Source: Polaromonas sp. CF318
GTDB taxonomy: Bacteria; Pseudomonadota; Gammaproteobacteria; Burkholderiales; Burkholderiaceae_C
Assembly (NCBI RefSeq): GCF_000282655.1
Contig: NZ_AKIV01000073.1
Span: forward strand, 1 to 55,207
DNA: 55,207 bases
Direction: 5' to 3'
Positions 16,902 to 28,426 of this stretch are shown in pieces. Under the pieces are notes generated by a model, which saw nothing but the letters and a program-made list of their open reading frames with translations, was not told the origin of the DNA and did no database searches. The first letter of the stretch is position 1; each line of letters opens with the position of its first letter. Made by a program: the position numbers and the translations under genes.

Positions 16902-17814
16902 GGTTGGCGGCCTGCGCCTCGCCAAACCAGGCCGCCAGCAGCTCCAGCGTGTAGCGCACCTTGGCCGGCTGCTCGCCGCGCCGCGGCGTGACGGCATACA
17001 CCGGCATGTCCGCCATGCGCCAGCCCGGCAGCACCGGCAGCAATCGGCCTTCGGCCAGCGCCGTGCGATCGTCCTCGCTCACCGCGATGCCTATGCCCCA
17101 GCCCGCCAGGTACAGCGCATGCAGCGCCGATACCTGCGTTGCCTGCACGCGCGGCTCCAGTCGCAGGGTTTGCCGCTCCCCGTCCGGGCCGGTGAGTTCC
17201 AGCATGTCGACGCCGGCGGTTTGCGGCCTGCTGGCCAGCCAGTCGTGCTGCAGCAGGTCTCTTGGATGCGCGGGCCAGCCGCGTTCAGCCAGGTAGGCTG
17301 GGGAGGCGCAAAGCTGGCGTTTCATGCCACCCAGCTTGCGTGCGACCAGTGATGAGTCCGCCAAGGAGCCGGCGCGCAAGGCGATGTCTATGCGCTCTTC
17401 GACCAGATCGATCAAGGTGTCGTCCAGCAGCAGGCTCAGTGTGAGTTTGGGATGGCCGCGCAGCGGTGCCAGCGCTGCTGCCAGCAGGCTGCCGAAGCCG
17501 ACAGGCGCGGTCAGCCGCAATTCGCCCTCGGGTTCGTCGCGCAGGCGCACCAGCGCCTGTTCGGCCTCGCGCGCGGCGCCTACCATGGCGGCGCAACCGG
17601 CGTGGTAGCGCTCGCCGGCTTCGGTCAACGTCAGGCGCCGGGTCGAGCGGTGCAGCAGGGCCAGGCCGAGCGCCTGCTCAAGCTGGCGCAAGTGCTGGCT
17701 CACGGCCGAAGGTGTCATGCCCAGGCGGCGCGCCGCCGCCGTGAGTGAGCCCGCCGCCACCACTTCGGCAAACACGGCCATGCGCTTGAGCTGATCCAGG
17801 GATTTATCACTCAT
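16876..17814 (-). CDS. LysR-family transcriptional regulator
   Basis: A 312-residue LysR regulator: winged helix at residues 8-66 (FAEVVAAGSLTAAARRLGMT followed by PSAVSQHLRQLE) and an effector domain to about 300. This arrangement resembles the DhcR/CrgA subgroup. It is divergent from an NmrA-type reductase gene 108 bp away, the usual sign that it controls that gene. The inverted repeat CTTCACA/TGTGAAG in the shared spacer is a possible binding site. Confidence 0.94.
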   Translation of the reverse strand: MSDKSLDQLKRMAVFAEVVAAGSLTAAARRLGMTPSAVSQHLRQLEQALGLALLHRSTRRLTLTEAGERYHAGCAAMVGAAREAEQALVRLRDEPEGELRLTAPVGFGSLLAAALAPLRGHPKLTLSLLLDDTLIDLVEERIDIALRAGSLADSSLVARKLGGMKRQLCASPAYLAERGWPAHPRDLLQHDWLASRPQTAGVDMLELTGPDGERQTLRLEPRVQATQVSALHALYLAGWGIGIAVSEDDRTALAEGRLLPVLPGWRMADMPVYAVTPRRGEQPAKVRYTLELLAAWFGEAQAANLKPVVGAA

Positions 17815-17826
17815 TGATTAGTTTTA

Positions 17827-17873
17827 CTTCACAGTGTTAGCGAATTTTGCCGTCTATTCATCGACTTGTGAAG
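17827..17873. promoter_or_regulatory. Inverted repeat between the LysR and NmrA-type genes
   Basis: Perfect 7-bp arms CTTCACA (17827-17833) and TGTGAAG (17867-17873), 33 bp apart in the 108-bp divergent spacer. The wide spacing fits two LysR half-sites, but this is inferred from position only. Confidence 0.3.
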
Positions 17874-17922
17874 CAATCAAACTTATGGCTTCTTCACTTC
17901 TTTCATCAACAGAGGAATCTCC

Positions 17923-18567
17923 ATGAACATCGCACTCATAGGCGCCACCGGTTTTGTAGGCGCACCCATACTTTCCGAACTGCTCAGCCGCGGCCATACC
18001 GTCACCGTGCTGGCCCGTAACCCCGGCAAGCTCGCCCCGCAAACCGGCCTCAAGGTCGTCGCCGCCGATGCGCTGGACGCCGGCCAGGTCGCCAAGGCTG
18101 TGGCCGGCCATGACGCCGTCATCAGCGCCTACAACCCCGGCTGGAGCGAGCCGAAGATTTACGACCTGCACCTGCAGGCCAGCCAGGCCATCGTGGCCGG
18201 CGTCAAGCAGGCCGGCGTGAAGCGCCTGCTGGTTGTGGGCGGCGCGGGCAGCCTGTATGTGGCGCCCGGCCTGCAACTGGTGGACACGCCGCAGTTCCCC
18301 GCCGAATACAAGCAGGGCGCGCTGGCCGCGCGGGAGGCACTCAACCAGCTCAAACTCGAAACCTCGCTGGACTGGAGTTTTGTCTCGCCTCCGATTGGCC
18401 TGGCGCCCGGCGAGCGCAGCGGCAAATACCGGCTGGGTGGTGATGAGTTGCTGCCTGGCCAGGGGGACAAGCCGGCCGGGATTTCTGTGGCCGATTTGGC
18501 CGTGGCGATTGTGGATGAGATTGAGACGCCTCGGCATGTGAGGCGTCGGTTTACGGCGGCCAATTGA
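17923..18567 (+). CDS. NAD(P)-binding NmrA/SDR-a5-like protein
   Basis: A 214-residue Rossmann-fold protein beginning MNIALIGATGFVGAPI with the atypical SDR motif GxxGxxG at residues 7-13 and LARNP at about 35, suggesting NADP binding. The family includes YwnB and NmrA-like reductases and redox sensors; many members are small flavin or quinone reductases without a Tyr-Lys catalytic pair. It is divergent from the LysR gene and is its likely target. The ATG is preceded by AGAGGAA. Confidence 0.9.
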   Translation: MNIALIGATGFVGAPILSELLSRGHTVTVLARNPGKLAPQTGLKVVAADALDAGQVAKAVAGHDAVISAYNPGWSEPKIYDLHLQASQAIVAGVKQAGVKRLLVVGGAGSLYVAPGLQLVDTPQFPAEYKQGALAAREALNQLKLETSLDWSFVSPPIGLAPGERSGKYRLGGDELLPGQGDKPAGISVADLAVAIVDEIETPRHVRRRFTAAN

Positions 18568-18642
18568 GCGCTGATTGGCCATGCGGCGCGGGGCTTGCCG
18601 GGTCTTGCGCCGGCTTGCGCGCTCTTGCCCTTGGCTGAGGCT

Positions 18643-18693
18643 TGCTGGCCGGGGGGTGCCCGGCCAGCAGCTCCTGGCAGGGGGCGCGCCCCC
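18643..18693. repeat. Two strong G+C-rich hairpins between convergent genes
   Basis: An 11-bp perfect stem at 18643-18653/18659-18669 (TGCTGGCCGGG arms) is followed by the perfect palindrome GGGGGCGCGCCCCC at 18680-18693. They lie between the NmrA-type gene and the convergent EamA gene. There is no T-tract, so they are not classical intrinsic terminators; a comamonad-type dispersed palindrome is more likely. Confidence 0.6.
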
Positions 18694-18707
18694 AGCAAGA
18701 ACAAAAC

Positions 18708-19637
18708 TCAAGCAACGACCTTCTCCTCCTTCGTCACCAACCAAATTCCATAACACACCAGCACCAGCGCGACCCCGTTTTTCCACTCGAGAAAGCGCTC
18801 ATCCAGAAACAGCGCCGACAACATGGTCCCGAAAATCGGCACCATGAAGTTGAACACGGTGATCATGCTCACGCGGTTGTACTTCAGCAAAATCGTCCAC
18901 AGCGAAAACGCGGCCGAGGACAGCACCACGAGGTACACCATCAGCAAGGTGGACTGGAGGGTGAAGCCCGCCAGCGAACCGCCAGTGGCAAAGCCGATGA
19001 GCAGCAGGGCCAGGCCGCCAATCGCCAGTTGCCAGCCGGTCAGCACCACCGAGTCCACGCGCTGCGAGACTTTCTTGCCGTAAATGCTGGCGGCCGAGAG
19101 CACAAAGGCGGCGATCACCACAAAACCTTCACCGAGCAGCGTGAAGTCGAAGCTGAGCAGGCTTTCGCTGAAGTTCACCACCATCACGCCAGCAAAGCCC
19201 ACCACGCAGCCCAGCACCTTGTTGAAGCTGAGCCTGTCGTTCTTGTAGAGGCAGTGCGCCAGCAGCACGCTGAAAAAAGTGCCGGTCGCGTTCATGATGG
19301 AGCTCTTCACGCCGGTGGCATAGGCCAGGCCTATGTAGAAGAACACATACTGCAGGCTGGTCTGTGTCAGGCCCACGATCGCGACCTGGCCGAATGTCCG
19401 GCGGTCCAGTTGGAACACCGGCTTGCGGCTGATGAGGGCAAATACCAGCAGCACCAGGCCGGCAAAAACAAAACGCCAGCCCGCGAACACCAGCTTGGAG
19501 GGAATGTCATCGGCGGCGATGTGGAACAGTGCATAGCCGTTCTTGATCGCCGGGTAGGCGCTGCCCCAGAGCAGGCAGCACAGCGAGGCCAGCAGGAAAA
19601 CGATTTTGCGCTGGGTAAAAAAGGTGGAGCTGTTCAA
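18708..19637 (-). CDS. EamA/DMT-family exporter
   Basis: A 309-residue protein from TTG 19637, with ten membrane helices and two EamA repeats (LLASLCCLLWGSAYPAIKNG near the N-terminus). The frame is open to 19706, but that would start inside the uvrA terminator; TTG 19637 begins MNSSTFFTQRK, has GGA 8 nt upstream and lies after the terminator. Substrate unknown. It is transcribed in the same direction as uvrA but is probably separated from it by that terminator. Confidence 0.88.
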   Translation of the reverse strand: MNSSTFFTQRKIVFLLASLCCLLWGSAYPAIKNGYALFHIAADDIPSKLVFAGWRFVFAGLVLLVFALISRKPVFQLDRRTFGQVAIVGLTQTSLQYVFFYIGLAYATGVKSSIMNATGTFFSVLLAHCLYKNDRLSFNKVLGCVVGFAGVMVVNFSESLLSFDFTLLGEGFVVIAAFVLSAASIYGKKVSQRVDSVVLTGWQLAIGGLALLLIGFATGGSLAGFTLQSTLLMVYLVVLSSAAFSLWTILLKYNRVSMITVFNFMVPIFGTMLSALFLDERFLEWKNGVALVLVCYGIWLVTKEEKVVA

Positions 19638-19652
19638 AACCGGAATCCGTTG

Positions 19653-19695
19653 AAAAAAAGAAAAGGCGCGGCCTGAGCGCCGCGGGCGCCCAGGC
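19653..19695 (-). terminator. Intrinsic terminator of uvrA
   Basis: Reading the minus strand, an 11-bp stem (19695-19685 with 19681-19671, one G-U pair, 3-nt loop) is followed by a T-rich run at 19664-19653. It begins 18 bp after the uvrA stop codon. Confidence 0.75.
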
Positions 19696-19712
19696 GCGGC
19701 AAACAAAAAAGC

Positions 19713-22781
<3,069 letters not shown>

Positions 22782-22845
22782 GATGTGGCAGCCGCAAAAC
22801 TCTCCATCATAGACCGAAGCACCGTTTCAAGCACAATAGCCGCTT

Positions 22846-22886
22846 AGAACCTATTCGCGGCCCCGTTTAGACCGTGAACAGGTTCT
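22846..22886. repeat. Imperfect inverted repeat in the uvrA/MFS spacer
   Basis: Arms of 13 bp (22846-22858 and 22874-22886, core AGAACCT/AGGTTCT, one mismatch and one wobble) surround a 15-bp G+C-rich loop. It is in a divergent promoter region, so it is not a terminator. It could be a regulatory stem or a dispersed repeat. Confidence 0.5.
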
Positions 22887-23033
22887 TAGGCAAGGTCCGG
22901 GCGGCCGGGGTTTGCCGCGCCACGGCGGCCGAATTCCCGGTTTGCCCCTGATTTGGGCCGCCTTTTGCCCGGTTTTGAGTCTTTTTTGCCTGTTTATCCC
23001 TTGTCCCAGCCCTCCGTCCCCCCGTCTTATCCC

Positions 23034-24266
23034 ATGACCGCCACCGAGCGCCGCGCCAGCGCCTCGCTGGCGTCGATTTTTGCGCTGCGCATGCTGGGCC
23101 TGTTCCTGGTGCTGCCGGTGTTCGCGCTGGAAGCGGCCCGATACCCGGGCGGCGACGACCCGGCCCGCGTCGGCCTGGCCATGGGCATTTACGGGCTGAC
23201 CCAGGGCCTGCTGCAGATTCCCTTCGGCATTGCCTCGGACTGGTGGGGCCGCAAACCTGTGATTATTTCCGGCCTGGTGATATTTGCCCTGGGCAGTTTT
23301 ATCGCGGCCTGGGCACCCGACCTGGACTGGCTGGTCGCCGGCCGGGCGCTGCAGGGCGCGGGCGCGATTTCGGCGGCCGTCACCGCGCTTCTGGCCGATT
23401 CCACGCGCGATGAGGTCCGTACCAAGGCCATGGCGCTGGTGGGCAGCAGCATCGCGCTGATGTTCGCCCTCTCGCTGCTGGTTGCGCCCCTGCTGGCGGC
23501 CTCCATCGGCCTGCACGGCCTGTTCGCCCTGACCGGCGCGCTGGCCTTGGGCGGCATCGCGGTGGTCCTGTGGTGGGTGCCGCCCGAGCCAGTGGTGCAT
23601 GTGAACCGCCCGCGCGGCAGCGTGCTGGAAGTCCTCAAGGACCCGGCCCTGCTGCGGCTGGACTTCGGCGTTTTTGTGCTGCATGCGGTGCAACTGGCCA
23701 TGTGGGTGGCGATACCGGCTCTGCTGGTGGCGGCCGGCCTCGACAAGGCCCGTCACTGGCAGGTCTACCTGCCGGCGGTGCTGGCGTCCTTCCTGGTGAT
23801 GGGGGTGACGCTGTTTCCGCTGGAGCGGCGCGGCTACCTGCGCGCCGCGTTCCTGGGCGCCGTGGGCCTGGTTTCTGTGGTGCAGCTGGGCCTGCTGTGG
23901 GTGGTGTCCTCAAGCCCGGCGCCGCAGGGCCTGGGCCTGCTGACCGCCTTGCTGTTCCTGTTTTTCTGCGGTTTTAATGTGCTGGAAGCCACCCAGCCCA
24001 GCCTGGCCTCCCGCGTGGCGCCCGCCCATGCGCGCGGCGCCGCGCTGGGGGTGTACAACACCCTGCAGTCGCTGGGCTTTTTTGCCGGCGGCGCGGTCGG
24101 CGGCTGGATCACCAAAACCCATGGCGCGGCGGGGCTTTTTATGCTGTGCGGCGGGCTGATGCTGGCCTGGCTGCTGGTGGCCTGGCCCATGCGGGCGCCC
24201 GGGCGCCATGCCGCACCGGTAGCCCCGGCTGGCGAGGCCCTGCCGGGCCGGCCAGTTAAACTGTGA
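23034..24266 (+). CDS. MFS transporter (drug/sugar exporter-like)
   Basis: A 410-residue protein with about twelve membrane helices. The loop 2-3 motif reads GIASDWWGRKPVI near residue 75, a clear MFS signature, and LALGGIAVVLWWVPPE closes the first half. ATG 23034 is chosen because homology begins at MTATERRASASLASIFALRM; the frame is open 27 codons upstream without MFS-like sequence. It lies between uvrA and ssb, the usual position in Burkholderiales, and 54 bp before ssb. Substrate unknown. Confidence 0.92.
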   Translation: MTATERRASASLASIFALRMLGLFLVLPVFALEAARYPGGDDPARVGLAMGIYGLTQGLLQIPFGIASDWWGRKPVIISGLVIFALGSFIAAWAPDLDWLVAGRALQGAGAISAAVTALLADSTRDEVRTKAMALVGSSIALMFALSLLVAPLLAASIGLHGLFALTGALALGGIAVVLWWVPPEPVVHVNRPRGSVLEVLKDPALLRLDFGVFVLHAVQLAMWVAIPALLVAAGLDKARHWQVYLPAVLASFLVMGVTLFPLERRGYLRAAFLGAVGLVSVVQLGLLWVVSSSPAPQGLGLLTALLFLFFCGFNVLEATQPSLASRVAPAHARGAALGVYNTLQSLGFFAGGAVGGWITKTHGAAGLFMLCGGLMLAWLLVAWPMRAPGRHAAPVAPAGEALPGRPVKL

Positions 24267-24320
24267 GGTATTCATAAATAGCAGGGCCTCGCCCTGTAGA
24301 TCAGCTCAGGAGAACCCCTC

Positions 24321-24821
24321 ATGGCATCCGTCAATAAAGTCATCGTCGTCGGCAATCTGGGCCGCGACCCCGAAATGCGCAGCTTCCCGAGCGGCGACCA
24401 GGTCGCCAACGTCACCATCGCCACCACCGACAGGTGGAAAGACAAGCAGACCGGCGAAATGAAGGAAGCCACCGAATGGCACCGCGTGGTGTTCAACGGC
24501 CGCCTGGCCGAAATCGTCGGCCAGTACCTGCGCAAGGGCTCGCAGGTCTATGTGGAAGGTTCGCTGCGCACCCGCAAGTGGACCGACAAGGACGGCATCG
24601 AAAAATACACCACCGAAATCCGCGCCGACCAGATGCAGATGCTGGGCAGCCGCCAGGGCATGGGCGGCCCCGGCGCTGACGACGGCGGTGGCGGCGGCTA
24701 CGAAGCCCCGCGCCAGTCCGCACCCGCGCGCGCGCCGGCAGCGGCCGCACCACGCCAGGCCCCGGCGGCCTCCAAGCAGGCCAGCGGTTTTGACGACATG
24801 GATGACGATATTCCGTTCTAA
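24321..24821 (+). CDS. ssb: Single-stranded DNA-binding protein
   Basis: A 166-residue SSB. Residues 1-112 form the OB fold ([38 protein letters not shown]). A Gly/Ala/Pro-rich linker follows, and the acidic tail ends DDDIPF, the docking tip for replication and repair partners. It has a good Shine-Dalgarno (AGGAGA). A small hairpin, CAGGGC-CTC-GCCCTG at 24282-24296, lies in its leader. An intrinsic terminator follows it. Confidence 0.98.
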   Translation: MASVNKVIVVGNLGRDPEMRSFPSGDQVANVTIATTDRWKDKQTGEMKEATEWHRVVFNGRLAEIVGQYLRKGSQVYVEGSLRTRKWTDKDGIEKYTTEIRADQMQMLGSRQGMGGPGADDGGGGGYEAPRQSAPARAPAAAAPRQAPAASKQASGFDDMDDDIPF

Positions 24822-24852
24822 ATACGGAAAACCGGCTTTTTTGTGGGTAAAG

Positions 24853-24884
24853 GCCCGCACTTCATAGGGAGTGCGGGCTTTTTC
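24853..24884 (+). terminator. Intrinsic terminator of ssb
   Basis: A perfect 9-bp stem GCCCGCACT / AGTGCGGGC with an 8-nt loop is followed by TTTTTC, 31 bp after the ssb stop. Confidence 0.9.
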
Positions 24885-24958
24885 TTTACCAACACAAAGA
24901 TTCGGGGTCTACCGCGTACTTGGTGACAGCACGATTTCAAGGGTATGCGTGAGTCCCT

Positions 24959-25363
24959 TTATTCGGATGAGCTGTCCAATACATAAACAGAAACGTCACC
25001 GTTGTCGTTCAACAAAAGCTTCGTCTCAAAAAACCGGGCATCCAGATGCTTGTACCTAATGCCCTCACTGTCTATGGCCTCTAGCGCCAACGTCAAGACC
25101 GAGCCTTCAAGAGAGTAATTGAAAGGCCACTCGCCCATGTCAGCCCTCCTTGAATGGAAATAGGTGCCGGTTCCATCGGCATTCAGCTTGATCACGACCT
25201 CCATGAATCCTTTGGTGCTTTTCTCATCAATCCATTCGCCGTAAATTTCAGAGGCTGAATTAACTTCGCTGGTGTTTGGCCAAAGCTCTCTCAACTCCTC
25301 CTGGCTCGGTGCCTTCATTAAATTGTTTGCGGCTTCCACGGCTTTGGACAAAATGCGTGACAT
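24959..25363 (-). CDS. Hypothetical protein, lipocalin-like C-terminal region
   Basis: A 134-residue protein that I cannot place in a named family. An N-terminal helical part (MSRILSKAVEAANNLM) is followed by beta-rich sequence with GEW, LNADGTGTYF and LEGSVLTLALEA, the pattern of small lipocalin-like domains. It has no signal peptide. A strong Shine-Dalgarno (AGGAGA) supports ATG 25363. It lies 44 bp after the ankyrin-repeat gene on the same strand and is probably co-transcribed. Base composition is visibly less G+C-rich than the neighbouring housekeeping genes, suggesting acquired DNA. Confidence 0.72.
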   Translation of the reverse strand: MSRILSKAVEAANNLMKAPSQEELRELWPNTSEVNSASEIYGEWIDEKSTKGFMEVVIKLNADGTGTYFHSRRADMGEWPFNYSLEGSVLTLALEAIDSEGIRYKHLDARFFETKLLLNDNGDVSVYVLDSSSE

Positions 25364-25407
25364 GGCTTTCTCCTGAAGGATGGTCGAAATAGTGGTCAGC
25401 AGTAGAA

Positions 25408-26958
25408 CTAGATTTCCGCAAGGCGCGCTTCAACCGTCATCAGCATATTCACCGCATCCGTGCCTTTGTTGTTGTGCCTGATGTGATGCTCAAGAAGCGT
25501 CTTGGCTTTCTCCAGGCGTGCTTGAGTTGGCAACCAATGCGGCATGAGGGTTTCTGCCGCCGCGATATGGCCTTCATCCAATGCCTTCAGCATGGGGTCA
25601 TCGCTTTTTTGGCTCAGCGCAGATTCATGGAGTTCAATGGCATTGGGATTGGCGCCGCGCTTGAGCAGCATGCTGACGAGTTCAATACTCCCGTTCGATG
25701 CTGCCTTGTGCAGAAGCGTCACCTTGTCGGTGCCAGTCGCGTTGACATTGCACCCAGCATCCAGCAACAGTTCAACCACGTCGGTATGGCCATCACTCGC
25801 TGCGGCAAGTATTGGCGGTTCGGGCTCGCAGAAATCGAAAGCCGCATACGGCGTATCCAGATCAAATCCCTCTTTTGTCAGTGCCTTGATCTTGGCTAGG
25901 TCATGCCCACGAATGGCCTTGTAAAGATCGCGGGGCAAGTCACCGGTGTAGGCATCTGATGGTGGTGAGGAAATCATGCCCCGCGCCTTCAGGTAATCCA
26001 CCGCACCCTTGATGTATCCAAGCTTCCAGTAGAGATTTTTCCCATCTTCCTGTTTGACGTTGAGATCCAGCCCCATCGAATCGGCAAAGGCCAGAAATGC
26101 CGGAATTTCTTCCTGGCTGTGCGTTCGCAGGTCGAGCAATGCCGGCACGCCGTTGGCGTTCAACACGGACGGATCTGCACCATGTTCCATCAGCAGCTTG
26201 CAGGCGTCCTGGTGCCGATAGACGATTGCATAGTGCAGTGACGTTTGCCCGGCAGCGTTTCTGAGCGTGAGGTCCGCACCGGCCTTGACCAGCATCTCAA
26301 TGACGTCAAGCGATTTGTTGTTGATGGCGAGATGCAGCGGCGTTCTTAACCCGTCCTCTTTGATTCGCTTGTCAGGCGTCTGGACGTTCACATCGGCGCC
26401 CGCTGCAATCAACTGCTTGACGATGGGCTTCTTGTCATGCAGCACCGCTAGATGGATGGGGTACACACCGGGCCGTACTTCCTGGTTCGGGCTGATGCCC
26501 TTGGCCAGAAGCCGTTTGATTTCCGCCGACTTGCCTTTTTCCAGTGCCGTGAGGAACGCAAAGTCGTCGTCGAACTCGGCCACGGCGGCCACAAACTCCG
26601 CCTCTTTCGCCTTGGCCTTGCCGATGCGAACCAGCTTGGTGACACTGCCCGTGCGGCTGTCGTCGATGCTGGCGCGCAAGTGCGTGGCCCCCAGTTCGAT
26701 CAACTCGTTCAGCAGCGTCTGGCTGTCCAGGCCCAGCTCCATGAACCGCAATTCCAGGCGTCGGCCAAAGCGCTCCAGGCGCTCAACTTGAATCCGTTCA
26801 CCCGCGTGCGGCTGAACACAGCGCAAGCCCAGGGCGCTCAAGGCCTGGCTGGCGGCATCCCACCCATCACCGGAAGCCAGCTTGAAGGCTTCCAGCCAGC
26901 GCTGGCTGCTGTCGGCGTCTTCAAAACAGAGGGTGGCAATCGTTCTTACTTCTGACAT
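25408..26958 (-). CDS. Ankyrin-repeat protein
   Basis: A 516-residue protein. Residues 1-130 are a unique N-terminal region. Residues about 130-300 hold ankyrin repeats (GVYPIHLAVLHDKKPIVKQL, TPLHLAINNKSLDVIEMLVK, TSLHYAIVYRHQDACKLLME), and a second block at about 350-450 has HTDVVELLLDAGCNVNA and TLLHKAASNGSIELVSMLLK. Ankyrin repeats bind other proteins; no enzyme domain, signal peptide or membrane segment is seen. It is followed by the small lipocalin-like gene. A damaged copy of residues 85-102 lies at 29402-29467, so this locus has undergone duplication. Biological role unknown. Confidence 0.88.
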   Translation of the reverse strand: MSEVRTIATLCFEDADSSQRWLEAFKLASGDGWDAASQALSALGLRCVQPHAGERIQVERLERFGRRLELRFMELGLDSQTLLNELIELGATHLRASIDDSRTGSVTKLVRIGKAKAKEAEFVAAVAEFDDDFAFLTALEKGKSAEIKRLLAKGISPNQEVRPGVYPIHLAVLHDKKPIVKQLIAAGADVNVQTPDKRIKEDGLRTPLHLAINNKSLDVIEMLVKAGADLTLRNAAGQTSLHYAIVYRHQDACKLLMEHGADPSVLNANGVPALLDLRTHSQEEIPAFLAFADSMGLDLNVKQEDGKNLYWKLGYIKGAVDYLKARGMISSPPSDAYTGDLPRDLYKAIRGHDLAKIKALTKEGFDLDTPYAAFDFCEPEPPILAAASDGHTDVVELLLDAGCNVNATGTDKVTLLHKAASNGSIELVSMLLKRGANPNAIELHESALSQKSDDPMLKALDEGHIAAAETLMPHWLPTQARLEKAKTLLEHHIRHNNKGTDAVNMLMTVEARLAEI

Positions 26959-27057
26959 GGGGTGCTACTGACGTTCATCTTGCTGTGAAACAAGGTATTT
27001 GGAATCGCCCGGGGTTTATCAAGGCTGGTGGGGTCGGGAAAATCGCGCAGTGCTTGC

Positions 27058-27621
27058 CTACTTGATGCACGCCAGGAAGTGGTTGTTGCCGTTGGACATG
27101 CACTGGTAGAAGGCACGATCCCTGCCCGTGGCGGACTGGCAACTGGCCAGGTTGGTCTCTGCCTTGGCGCGCCGCAACTTGGCGGCATTGCTGTCGTAGT
27201 CCGCCTGGGTGATGTAGCCGGTTCTCAGGTTCTTGGCGCTCACTTCCAGCGCCGTATCCGCCTGGTCCTGTGCATTTCTGACCGCGCTGGCGCAGTCCAG
27301 CGGCACCTCCTTGGGGTCTGCTTTCCGCAGGGCTTTCTCCATTCCTTTGGCCAGGTCCTGCACGTCTTTGGGGATTTTCTTGGTGCCGTCGGCGTTGTAT
27401 TCCGTGGCCCGCACTTTGCCGTTGTTGTCGCCGCCAAAACTGCTGTTGCTGTGCAGCTTCAGTGCCTCACTGGGTTTATCGTTGGCGGGCGGTTGCTCGC
27501 CGTAGTGGGTTTTACCCTGTGCATCCACCCATTTGTAGACACCCTGGGCGTGGCCCGGAGAGGTAATGAGCAGCAGGGCCAGGCTCAGGCTGAGAAATTG
27601 GGGGCTGATGTGCAAGCGCAT
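27058..27621 (-). CDS. Secreted DUF4124-domain protein
   Basis: A 187-residue protein. A Sec signal peptide covers residues 1-25 (cleavage after GHA). Next is a DUF4124 domain (VYKWVDAQGKTHYGEQPP), a small beta domain common in proteobacterial envelope proteins. The rest is polar and helical with cysteines at about 109, 155 and 174. It is probably periplasmic; function unknown. It lies between the ankyrin and SRPBCC genes on the same strand, with about 70-100 bp gaps. Confidence 0.82.
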   Translation of the reverse strand: MRLHISPQFLSLSLALLLITSPGHAQGVYKWVDAQGKTHYGEQPPANDKPSEALKLHSNSSFGGDNNGKVRATEYNADGTKKIPKDVQDLAKGMEKALRKADPKEVPLDCASAVRNAQDQADTALEVSAKNLRTGYITQADYDSNAAKLRRAKAETNLASCQSATGRDRAFYQCMSNGNNHFLACIK

Positions 27622-27692
27622 GGTGGGGTCAAAGATGGAAAAAGTGGAAGTTCATCGGGAAAGCCGCCGTGGTGAAGGGTGGCAATGCCTTG

Positions 27693-28193
27693 TCAGGTTT
27701 CAGCGGGCTCCGCCACCGGATTTTCGAGGGCTTGCTGCAGGCGCTTCATGCCAATGGCCGCCCTTTTGCGCATGACGCGCTTGAACAAAAGCAGGAGCGT
27801 GGTTTTGAATAGAAAGCTCTTGTTGCGGCTGAGCATGCGCCATGTCACGCTGCAGGAACCGGCGCCCGTTGCCTGAAAGAGCATTTCCATTCTTGGCATC
27901 AAGGGCGGGAACTCGCCCTCGGTAACGAACACCTTGTTGGATTGAGCGTCTTTGACACTGATTTTGATTTTTCTCTTGCCCCTCAGAGGGACGGCGACCG
28001 TTTCAAGATATTCCTTGCCGCGCTGGGCGTGCCCAAGCGTGTTGGCTGACTCCATGAATAAAACGCCCGGAAACCACTCGGCGAAATGCTCAAGATTTGT
28101 CGCGTACAGGTATGTGGCCTCGACGGATCTGGCAATGGTTGTGGTCTGTTCAGTGAGTAGCTGCAATGCAATTTCCAATTTTTCAAAAAACAT
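27693..28193 (-). CDS. SRPBCC/polyketide-cyclase-like protein
   Basis: About 166 residues with the START-like SRPBCC pattern TTTIARSVEATYLYATNLEHF AEWFPGV, a lipid- or hydrophobic-ligand-binding fold; KRKIKISVKDAQSNK and a GAGSCSVTW strand follow, then a basic C-terminal helix. The start is uncertain: ATG 28193 gives MFFEKLE, and TTG a few codons later has a better Shine-Dalgarno (GGAAA). The frame continues upstream to 28295, but that extension has no homology-like sequence. Ligand unknown. Confidence 0.75.
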   Translation of the reverse strand: MFFEKLEIALQLLTEQTTTIARSVEATYLYATNLEHFAEWFPGVLFMESANTLGHAQRGKEYLETVAVPLRGKRKIKISVKDAQSNKVFVTEGEFPPLMPRMEMLFQATGAGSCSVTWRMLSRNKSFLFKTTLLLLFKRVMRKRAAIGMKRLQQALENPVAEPAET

Positions 28194-28426
28194 CGGGCGC
28201 CAAAGCTGCCTGTCACTTGAACTTGCACAGTGCTGAAGCCCCAGTGCTACAGCCGCAAAAGGGGGCATGACCGGAGACCTTTGTCCGCTGGGCAAACAAA
28301 AGCCTCGGATGTTACGGAAGTGCGGGGATTCGGTCTTGAATCAAAACGACATTTCGGCGCACCTGGTGGCGCCGGCCGCAAGAATCGCGGGCGCATAGAC
28401 ACGCCTGGGGGCGGGATTCAGGGCTA

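Noticed and set aside
22782..23033. Search for a LexA/SOS box upstream of uvrA
   Set aside because: No CTGT-N8-ACAG-like sequence was found by eye in the divergent spacer.
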